In this document: positions 34,035-39,920 of the stretch, one piece after another
How positions within the stretch are numbered: position 1 is the stretch's first letter
Layout of the letters: every line of letters begins with the position of its first letter
NCBI GenBank assembly: GCA_002726315.1
Contig: PBSS01000047.1
Coordinates: forward strand, 1-39,920
Direction of reading: 5' to 3'
Length of the DNA: 39,920 nucleotides
Source: Acidimicrobiaceae bacterium
GTDB lineage: Bacteria; Actinomycetota; Acidimicrobiia; Acidimicrobiales; MedAcidi-G1
Notes under the pieces: generated by a model
What the model was told of the DNA's origin: nothing
Database searches by the model: none
The model's input: the letters and a program-made list of their open reading frames with translations, nothing else
Made by a program: the position numbers and the translations under genes

Positions 34035-34919
34035 TCAACCCAGTGCCTGGATCCCCGCGATCACTGCAACATCGACGATTTCGCTTGCTGTACAACCGCG
34101 GGATAGATCGTGTAGGACCCCGTCCAGCCCCTGCAGCAGGGGGCCAATCGCCCTAGCACCACCCAACCGCTCGGCAACCTTGTACCCGATGTTTCCTGAG
34201 TCCAGGTCCGGAAACACAAACACGTTTGCTCGGCCCGCAACTACTGAATCCGGAGCCTTGGCTGCAGCAACTTCAGGTGCCCAGGCAGCATCAAACTGCA
34301 GTTCTCCATCAACGGCAATACCGGGTGCCAGCACTTCAACCAGCTGGGTTGCCTCCCTGACCTTGTCGACACGTGCGCCTTCGGCACTGCCCATCGTTGA
34401 GTAGGAAAGCATCGCCACACGTGGCTGTTCCCCTGTCAACTGTTCGAAAACTTGGGCGCTTGAAACTGCGATCGATGCCATCTGTGCGGCGTCCGGGTCC
34501 GGGACTACCCCACAGTCTGCAAACACGACTGCCTGCCCGTCTGGTAACAACATCAGCATGCTGCTGCTCACAAGCGACATCCCGGGGGCAACGCCGATCA
34601 CCCTAAGACCCGCACGTAAGACGTCACCCGTTGGTCTGGTTGCACCGGCTACGGCCGCATCAGCATGGCCTGTCCTGACGAGGATGGCAGCAGCCACAAC
34701 CGGGTCCTCTGGGTCCAAGCCAGCAATGCGGACAGCGTCGACAACCGCACCGATCGCCGGATCATCGTCACCAACGACGGGTTCGACTATGAACGACAAA
34801 CCCTCGTCAGTCAGACGAGCGGCGGCCTCATCGGCTCGAGGATCACCCAAGTCGGCAAGGACCACACGCGCCGGCCCCTTTGCCGCCCGTGTGTACCAGA
34901 AGTCCAGCAGGTCCGTCAT
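34035..34919 (-). CDS. pta: Phosphate acetyltransferase
   Basis: Short phosphotransacylase of 294 residues, interconverting acetyl-CoA and acetyl phosphate (or a similar acyl pair). The family core is clear: ATRPTGDVLRAGLRVIG, the GMSLVSSSMLMLLPDGQ segment, VFADCGVVPDPDAAQMASIA near 133-152, PRVAMLSYSTMGSAEGARVD near 168-187, ELQFDAAWAPEVAAAKAP, NVFVFPDLDSGNIGYKVAERLGGA given in parts (FVFPDLDSGNIGYK and AERLGGARAIGPLLQGL). No acetate kinase gene adjoins it, so a role with another partner, or butyryl-type activity, is possible. It lies upstream of tetR with a 97-base gap on the same strand, and is divergent from the sarcosine-type dehydrogenase. Confidence 0.9.
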   Translation of the reverse strand: MTDLLDFWYTRAAKGPARVVLADLGDPRADEAAARLTDEGLSFIVEPVVGDDDPAIGAVVDAVRIAGLDPEDPVVAAAILVRTGHADAAVAGATRPTGDVLRAGLRVIGVAPGMSLVSSSMLMLLPDGQAVVFADCGVVPDPDAAQMASIAVSSAQVFEQLTGEQPRVAMLSYSTMGSAEGARVDKVREATQLVEVLAPGIAVDGELQFDAAWAPEVAAAKAPDSVVAGRANVFVFPDLDSGNIGYKVAERLGGARAIGPLLQGLDGVLHDLSRGCTASEIVDVAVIAGIQALG

Positions 34920-35222
34920 GGAACGAGTTGTAGCAGGAGATTCACCCCCTACCCCTCCACGGAATCAACTTCGCCTCGGACAACGCTCTACCAAGTCCAT
35001 TGCGACAGCGCTTTGTGACTCATTTCCTCTCCTCTCAGCCTCTTTCTTGCCGATCGACACGGGCCTAGACTCCTACGACCAGAAAGACTCCGCTACCAAC
35101 TCCCTAGGGGCAGGTGCCGGTGTCACTGGAATTACAGTCAGTAACGCAGTCGCTAAGTTACCTAACCACAAGGAATCCTTACCCCACTCCGCTCCCACCC
35201 GAAGAGACGAAAGCGGGCCCCG
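34920..35222. other. Intergenic region between pta and the sarcosine-type dehydrogenase
   Basis: This 303-base gap must hold both divergent promoters. I see no reliable -35/-10 pair, operator-length inverted repeat, RNA gene or small coding frame in it. The plus-strand frames crossing it are antisense extensions of pta and carry no family features. Confidence 0.4.
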
Positions 35223-37670
35223 ATGACGAAGGCCATTCCCTCACGTGCACAGGTGGTAGTGATCGGAGGTGGAATTGTCGGCACAAGTGTCGCTTACCAC
35301 CTGACCGAACTGGGCTGGACGGACGTCTTGCTACTGGAACGACACACCCTCACCAGTGGTACTACGTGGCATGCAGCGGGCTTGGTGGGTCGGCTACGCG
35401 CAACTCACAACATGACTCGGCTAGCTGCCTACACCGCAGACCTCTACGACCGGCTCGAAAACGAGATGGGCCATCCCACTGGTTTCCGACCAGTCGGTTC
35501 CGTGAGCTTGGCAGACAACCCCGGTCGCATGGAGGAACTGGTGCGAGGTGCAGGCATGGCGAAGAGTTTTGGGGTCGACGTGGAGGTGATGGACGTCGAC
35601 CAGCTCGTCAAACGCTGGCCACTCATGAACCCCGCTGGGGTGCTGGGCGGGGTCTGGATACCGGGAGACGCACAGGCCTCACCGGTCGATACGACCATGG
35701 CACTTGCAACCGTGGCAAAAGAGAGGGGGGCGAAGGTTATTGAAGGTGTCTCGGTGGAGGCAATTCGAAAACACCACGGCAAGGTGATCGGCGTAGACAC
35801 CGATCAGGGATCAGTCGACGCCGAGTACGTGGTGACCTGCGCTGGGATGTGGTCGCACGAGTTGGGCAGACAAGCAGGAGTAAACATTCCCCTCCACGCC
35901 TGTGAGCACTTCTACCTGGTGACTGAGCCAGTTCCAGACCTCCCGTCCGACCTCCCCACACTCCGCGACACTGACAACTGCATATACGTCAAGGAGGATG
36001 CAGGTCGCCTCCTCGTCGGGGCCTTTGAACCGATAGCCAAACCGTTCGGGGCAGGCGGTCCACCGACAGACAGACCGTTCATGCAGTTGGATGAGGACTG
36101 GGACCACTTGGCGCCTGTCTACGAACGCGCATGCCAGCGCGTACCAGTCCTAGGTGAGATCGGTATCCGCCTCTTCTTCAACGGTCCTGAGGCGTTCACT
36201 CCTGATGACAGATACCTGCTCGGGGAGACACCAGAACTGTCAAACCATTTCGTCGCCGCAGGTTTCAACTCCATTGGAATCCAATCCGCCGGTGGCGCCG
36301 GCAAAGTTCTCGCCGACTGGATCGTCAATGGCCATCCGCCGATGGACCTCTGGGATGTTGACATTCGACGCATGCAACACTTCCAGACCAACCGCCGCTA
36401 TCTCCATGACCGATCTGTAGAATCCCTCGGACTCCTTTACGCCATGCACTGGCCATTCAGGCAGGTCGAGACCGCCCGCGGAGTAAGGCGATCAGCGTTC
36501 CACGACCGGCTCACTGGACTAGGTGCCTGTCACGGTGAGGCAGGCGGCTGGGAACGACCCAACTGGTTCGCACCCGACGGGATTGAGCCCGTATACGAGT
36601 ACTCATACGGCCGACAGAACTGGTTCGAATACTCGGCTGCAGAACACCTCGCTTGCAGGGAACGGGTTGCCATGTTCGACCAGTCATCTCTCGCAAAGTT
36701 GCTCGTGCAGGGCCCCGATGCTGCATCAGTGCTGAACCGCATTTCCTCTGCCGACATCGATGTGGAACCGGGTACGTCGGTCTACACCACATGGCTGAAC
36801 GAACGCGGGGGCATTGAAGCCGACCTTACGGTTAACCGCCTGGACGACGAGAGGTTCCTCGTTGTGACTGCCTTTTCCACACAGGTCCGTGATGCCAACT
36901 GGATCAGCCAAAACACACCCGATGGCGCCAGGCTCAACATTACCGATATGACATCGGGGTACTCAGTGCTTGGAATCTTCGGTCCTAACACTCGCGACGT
37001 GCTGAGCCCCCTCACGGACACCGATCTCAGCAATGACTCGTTCCCCTTCGGGACACTCCAAGAAATCGACCTCGTCTACGCACGGGTCATCGCAGTTCGA
37101 CGAACCTACATGGGGGAACTCGGATGGGAGCTCTACATCCCCACCGAGTTCTCACCAGGGGTGTTCGATCAGGTCTGGGCAACAGGACAACCTGTCGGAC
37201 TTGTGCCGGCAGGAATGCATGCCATGAACTCTCTAAGGATGGAAAAGGCCTACCGGCACTGGGGTGATGACATCACTGACGAGGACACACCACTTGAGGC
37301 CGGCCTCTCGTGGGGTGTCGACTGGGATAAGGAAGGTGGTTTCATAGGCCGCGAGGCTCTACTGGCCAAAAAGGAGATGGGTCCTACAAGACGCCTCGTG
37401 CAGTTCAGGCTGGATGACCCCGAACCACTCCTGTACCACGATGAGCCGATTCTGTGTGATGGAGTGTTAGTAGGACAGATCACGTCCGGGATGTACGGAC
37501 ACACAGTCGGTGCCGCCCTGGGTATGGGCTACGTGGCCCACGACCAAGGAGCAACACGCGACGAGGTCATCGCTGGCTGTTTCGAAATCGACGTCAATGG
37601 CACCACCGTGCCGGCCACACCGTCGTACCGGCCGTTTTACGATCCGTCCAGCGCCAGAGTCAGGGGCTAA
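35223..37670 (+). CDS. Sarcosine/dimethylglycine dehydrogenase-like FAD protein with GcvT domain
   Basis: Two-module flavoprotein of 815 residues. Residues 1-390 are a DAO-type FAD domain with VVVIGGGIVGTSVAYHL (FAD loop near 11-27) and TSGTTWHAAGLVG (His50), the position of the covalent FAD histidine in sarcosine/dimethylglycine dehydrogenases. An FAO_M-type linker follows. Residues about 430-810 are the aminomethyltransferase (GcvT) and GcvT C-terminal domains, with FDQSSLAKLLVQGPDAA, YTTWLNERGGIEADL, YMGELGWELYIPTE and SLRMEKAYRHWG. The enzyme should demethylate a methylated glycine or amine, with the one-carbon unit passed to tetrahydrofolate by the GcvT part. ATG start has no strong ribosome site. 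It converges with marR after 12 bases. Confidence 0.9.
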   Translation: MTKAIPSRAQVVVIGGGIVGTSVAYHLTELGWTDVLLLERHTLTSGTTWHAAGLVGRLRATHNMTRLAAYTADLYDRLENEMGHPTGFRPVGSVSLADNPGRMEELVRGAGMAKSFGVDVEVMDVDQLVKRWPLMNPAGVLGGVWIPGDAQASPVDTTMALATVAKERGAKVIEGVSVEAIRKHHGKVIGVDTDQGSVDAEYVVTCAGMWSHELGRQAGVNIPLHACEHFYLVTEPVPDLPSDLPTLRDTDNCIYVKEDAGRLLVGAFEPIAKPFGAGGPPTDRPFMQLDEDWDHLAPVYERACQRVPVLGEIGIRLFFNGPEAFTPDDRYLLGETPELSNHFVAAGFNSIGIQSAGGAGKVLADWIVNGHPPMDLWDVDIRRMQHFQTNRRYLHDRSVESLGLLYAMHWPFRQVETARGVRRSAFHDRLTGLGACHGEAGGWERPNWFAPDGIEPVYEYSYGRQNWFEYSAAEHLACRERVAMFDQSSLAKLLVQGPDAASVLNRISSADIDVEPGTSVYTTWLNERGGIEADLTVNRLDDERFLVVTAFSTQVRDANWISQNTPDGARLNITDMTSGYSVLGIFGPNTRDVLSPLTDTDLSNDSFPFGTLQEIDLVYARVIAVRRTYMGELGWELYIPTEFSPGVFDQVWATGQPVGLVPAGMHAMNSLRMEKAYRHWGDDITDEDTPLEAGLSWGVDWDKEGGFIGREALLAKKEMGPTRRLVQFRLDDPEPLLYHDEPILCDGVLVGQITSGMYGHTVGAALGMGYVAHDQGATRDEVIAGCFEIDVNGTTVPATPSYRPFYDPSSARVRG

Positions 37671-37682
37671 AGGACAGCTGGC

Positions 37683-38195
37683 CTACCGTTCGCGTTCTGT
37701 CGCCTGGAGAGGCGTCACCAGGACACGTTCAAGCATCTCGGTGAGAAGCTTCACATCGCCATCATCAAGTGAGCTGAAAAGCACCTCCTCTTGCGCGTGC
37801 TGATCTGTGTAAGCGCGACGGACCAACTCGGATCCATCACCTGTCAGCGACACGGTTACTAGGCGCCGGTCAGCACTCTCACGGGATCGGGACACCATGC
37901 CGTCTCGTTCAAGGGTGTTGACCGCACTTGAAACTGAAGCCCTAGAAAGCCCCGAGAGCTGAGCGATCCGATGTGATTCGAGGCTCCCGCAGACCCAAAC
38001 AGTGAACAGCACACGAAATCCGGCCCAGGTCAGTCCGATCGGCCGGTGTGCGGAAGACTCAACGTGTCGTACGAACCTGGTTGCAGTCCTGGAAAGTGCA
38101 AAGGAGAGACGAAATAGATCTAGGTCAGCACCGCGGACTTCAGTGCCGACCCGCTCAGCTGCCATTGCACCGAAACGGTCGACTTCAGTTTCCAT
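37683..38195 (-). CDS. MarR-family transcriptional regulator
   Basis: Regulator of 170 residues with a winged helix-turn-helix: GFRVLFTVWVCGSLESHRIA, QLSGLSRASVSSAVNTLERDG as the recognition helix (given as QLSGLSRASVSSAVNTLERD), and MVSRSRESADRRLVTVSLT as the wing. Flanking helices provide dimerisation. Ligand is unknown. It follows livG by 11 bases on the same strand, so it is probably the last gene of a livF-livG-marR unit and may control uptake or the convergent dehydrogenase. Confidence 0.87.
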   Translation of the reverse strand: METEVDRFGAMAAERVGTEVRGADLDLFRLSFALSRTATRFVRHVESSAHRPIGLTWAGFRVLFTVWVCGSLESHRIAQLSGLSRASVSSAVNTLERDGMVSRSRESADRRLVTVSLTGDGSELVRRAYTDQHAQEEVLFSSLDDGDVKLLTEMLERVLVTPLQATERER

Positions 38196-38206
38196 AGAAC
38201 CGTTGG

Positions 38207-39004
38207 TCAGTCGGTAGCGGCAGCTAAACCAGCCTCATCGCCCAAATATGCGGCGATCACGGCTGGATTCTGCTGAACCTCAGAGGGATTACCCGCTGCA
38301 ATCATCTCTCCGAAATCAAGAACTAGGACCCGATCAGCGATGTCCATGACGAGACCCATGTCGTGTTCGACAAGGATTATAGAAATACCAAGTTCCTGGC
38401 GAATGTCGAGGATAAACCGGGCCATGTCCTCGGTCTCCTCCAAGTTCATACCGGCCACTGGCTCGTCTAGAAGCAGGAGTTCCGGTTGCATCGCAAGTGC
38501 TCTCCCCAGTTCGACACGCTTTTGATATCCATACGGCAGAAGAGCCACTGGATGCTTTCTCCACTCTTCGATCTCGAGGAAGTCGATGATGTCCTCCACC
38601 GCTAGACGGTGCTCCATTTCCTCGCGTCGGGCAGAACCGAACCACATTGAGCCAGCCAACCATGATCTTTCCATTCGGACATGTCGCCCCAGGAGGATGT
38701 TTTCCAACACCGTCATGTACGGAAAAAGTTCAATGTTCTGGAACGTTCGTGCAACACCCAACTCAGCCATCCGATCAGGGCGGGAGCCCATGATGCTCTC
38801 ACCCTTCCAACAGATATCACCCTCCTGAGGGCGATACACCTGGCTAATCGAGTTGAAGATCGAGGTCTTGCCTGCCCCGTTCGGCCCGATGATTGCAAAC
38901 AGTTCACCGTCAGCCACGTCAAAGGAGACGTCAACGATGGCCTTTACACCCTTGAACGAAAGGCTGATGTCATCGACCTGCAAGATAGGTGCCGCCGCAT
39001 TCAC
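38207..39004 (-). CDS. livG: Branched-chain amino acid-type ABC transporter ATP-binding protein LivG
   Basis: ABC ATPase of 265 residues, one of the two nucleotide-binding subunits of a Liv-type (HAAT) importer. It has LQVDDISLSFKGVKAI, the Walker A loop IIGPNGAGKTSIFNSI near 36, GVARTFQNIELFPYMTVLEN near 84-103, a variant signature LLPYGYQKRVELGRALA, Walker B with LLLLDEPVAGMNLEETEDMA near 165-185 and the switch histidine in IILVEHDMGLVMDIADRV. The LSGGQ-type signature reads LPYGYQ, normal for LivG proteins. GTG 39002-39004 overlaps the livF stop as GTGA, so translation is coupled; the annotated frame to 39013 is longer. Substrate may be amino acids, amides or urea. Confidence 0.92.
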   Translation of the reverse strand: MNAAAPILQVDDISLSFKGVKAIVDVSFDVADGELFAIIGPNGAGKTSIFNSISQVYRPQEGDICWKGESIMGSRPDRMAELGVARTFQNIELFPYMTVLENILLGRHVRMERSWLAGSMWFGSARREEMEHRLAVEDIIDFLEIEEWRKHPVALLPYGYQKRVELGRALAMQPELLLLDEPVAGMNLEETEDMARFILDIRQELGISIILVEHDMGLVMDIADRVLVLDFGEMIAAGNPSEVQQNPAVIAAYLGDEAGLAAATD

Positions 39005-39795
39005 GACAACCACCGCTTACGTCGCTTGTAGTGCTTGACCTCACGGAAGGACTTGCGCTCGCCTTCATCACCGTGGAGGCCGAGGTAGAACTCCTGGACG
39101 TCCTCGTCGCCCAACAACTTGGCAGCGGGTCCGTCCATCACTACCTTCCCAGTTTCCATGATGTAGCCATAGTCCGCAATCGATAATGCCATCACGGCAT
39201 TCTGTTCGATCAGGAGGACACTTGTTCCGGCCTTGTTGATGTCGACAATTATGTCCCGGATTTGAGCCACCAACTTGGGGGCCAACCCCAGAGATGGCTC
39301 ATCCAGAATCAACAACTTGGGGTTAACCATCAGGGCTCGACCTATGGCGAGCATCTGCTGTTCACCTCCAGACAGATAGCCAGCTATTGCCCTCCTCCGC
39401 TCGGCTAGAACCGGGAACAAGGTCATCACCCGGTCATGGGCTTCAGCGATCGAAGCCCTGTCAGTGTTCGTGATGCCACCGGTTACAAGGTTCTCGTCGA
39501 CCGTCAGTTCAGCGAATACTCGTCTGCCCTCAAGCACCTGAGTTAGCCCAGACCGCACGATCGCGGACGGCTCTTTTCCGTCGATGCGCTCGCCATCAAA
39601 GCTGATCGAACCCTTGGTGATATCTCCATCGTGAACATCCAACAGACCAGAGATAGCCCGGGTAGTAGTGGTCTTACCGGCACCGTTGGCGCCCAGAAGA
39701 GCCACTATCTGACCGCCACCCACCTCGATGGACAGTCCGCGAAGGACCAGAACAACCTCGTTATACACAACCTCGAGATTTGCTACTTCGAGCAT
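39001..39795 (-). CDS. livF: Branched-chain amino acid-type ABC transporter ATP-binding protein LivF
   Basis: ABC ATPase of 264 residues, the LivF partner. Motifs: LEVANLEVVYNEVVLVLRGL at the N-terminus, Walker A ALLGANGAGKTTTTRAISG near 32-50, RSGLTQVLEGRRVFAELTV near 87-105 (the LivF-type EGRxxF segment), signature YLSGGEQQMLAIGRALM near 145, Walker B LLILDEPSLGLAPKLVAQI near 163 and VLLIEQNAVMALSIADYGY near 193. A basic tail (KHYKRRKRWLS) ends the protein. ATG 39793-39795 is chosen; the frame to 39858 would include the hairpin bases. It is coupled to livG by overlap. The permease and the rest of the transporter lie beyond the right edge or elsewhere. Confidence 0.92.
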   Translation of the reverse strand: MLEVANLEVVYNEVVLVLRGLSIEVGGGQIVALLGANGAGKTTTTRAISGLLDVHDGDITKGSISFDGERIDGKEPSAIVRSGLTQVLEGRRVFAELTVDENLVTGGITNTDRASIAEAHDRVMTLFPVLAERRRAIAGYLSGGEQQMLAIGRALMVNPKLLILDEPSLGLAPKLVAQIRDIIVDINKAGTSVLLIEQNAVMALSIADYGYIMETGKVVMDGPAAKLLGDEDVQEFYLGLHGDEGERKSFREVKHYKRRKRWLS

Positions 39796-39830
39796 TAAAT
39801 CGTTTCTGGTTAGTGAGTCGGTCAGGTCGA

Positions 39831-39870
39831 TGGTCCAGGGGGGTGGCCTCTCAGCCACCCCCTCGGACCA
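39831..39870. terminator. Strong hairpin upstream of livF
   Basis: GGGGGTGGC (39839-39847) and GCCACCCCC (39854-39862) form a perfect 9-bp stem with loop CTCTCA. Beyond a short internal loop, TGGTCC and GGACCA extend it by six pairs. It lies between livF and a preceding minus-strand frame that stops at 39897-39899. No T-run follows, so it may be a partial terminator or an RNA-stabilising element at the 3' end of the upstream gene. Confidence 0.6.
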
Positions 39871-39896
39871 TCAAATAAATGGTTGTGGTCAGGGGG

Positions 39897-39920
39897 TCAT
39901 CCGCCGACGAAGCAGGCGCC
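39897..39920 (-). CDS. C-terminal end of an upstream gene (partial, uncertain)
   Basis: The minus strand enters at the right edge with an open frame GACFVGG followed by TGA at 39897-39899, just before the strong hairpin. By position upstream of livF it could be the substrate-binding protein or a permease of the same transporter. Only seven codons are visible, so both the gene and its identity are guesses from context. Confidence 0.3.
   Translation of the reverse strand, partial: GACFVGG

Noticed and set aside
34558-35226. 222-codon plus-strand frame across pta and the gap
   Set aside because: Most of it is antisense to pta, and the rest shows no domain.

Overview
The window looks like the chromosome of a free-living, probably marine or aquatic, actinobacterium, most likely an Acidimicrobiia-type lineage of moderate G+C. 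The evidence is three luciferase-like (F420-type) oxidoreductases, an SCO6745-family protein, a short acyl-CoA carboxylase epsilon subunit next to its beta subunit, and frequent GTG/TTG starts with short gaps between genes. This is inferred from gene families; no 16S rRNA gene or other marker settles the lineage. No transposase, integrase, phage gene or CRISPR array was seen.

Layout. 1-4.5 kb: the tail of a nitroreductase, three luciferase-like monooxygenases and an SCO6745-family protein. 4.5-7.9 kb: a tandem DUF2061 membrane protein, a GCS2 carboxylate-amine ligase and an AlaC-type aminotransferase. 8.0-12.6 kb, minus strand: an iron-sulfur repair protein (RIC), then hemN-hemH-hemG for the last heme steps, with a small leader ORF coupled to hemN. 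12.8-16.4 kb: a phosphonate monoester hydrolase-like sulfatase divergent from a DMT exporter, a YbaK-type tRNA deacylase, a small hypothetical gene and a MazG-type pyrophosphohydrolase. 16.4-20.6 kb, minus: lysC, two lipoproteins and asd, so the usual lysC-asd pair is split by envelope genes. 20.7-22.2 kb, plus: a membrane-anchored cyclophilin and aat. 22.2-25.4 kb, minus: methylmalonyl-CoA epimerase, a 5'-3' exonuclease, the carboxyltransferase and the epsilon subunit. 25.4-29 kb: a candidate small RNA, recR, dnaX, tRNA-Ser(GGA), SRP RNA, tadA and tRNA-Ser(CGA), a conserved housekeeping neighbourhood. 29-34.9 kb, minus: a two-gene membrane molybdoenzyme (catalytic subunit plus a fused four-cluster ferredoxin/NrfD-type anchor), a TetR regulator and a phosphotransacetylase. 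35.2-39.9 kb: a sarcosine/dimethylglycine dehydrogenase-like flavoprotein facing a livF-livG-marR unit, with a strong hairpin upstream of livF.

How they fit together. HemN, HemG and HemH convert coproporphyrinogen III to heme through protoporphyrin, an unusual choice for an actinobacterium. The carboxylase and epimerase serve propionyl-CoA to methylmalonyl-CoA metabolism. The liv transporter, MarR regulator and sarcosine-type dehydrogenase may form an uptake and catabolism module for methylated amines or amino acids. The molybdoenzyme is probably a quinone-linked respiratory enzyme of unknown substrate. The least expected signals are the candidate small RNA near 25.45 kb, the fused molybdoenzyme anchor beside a tRNA gene, and the coupled leader ORF of hemN.
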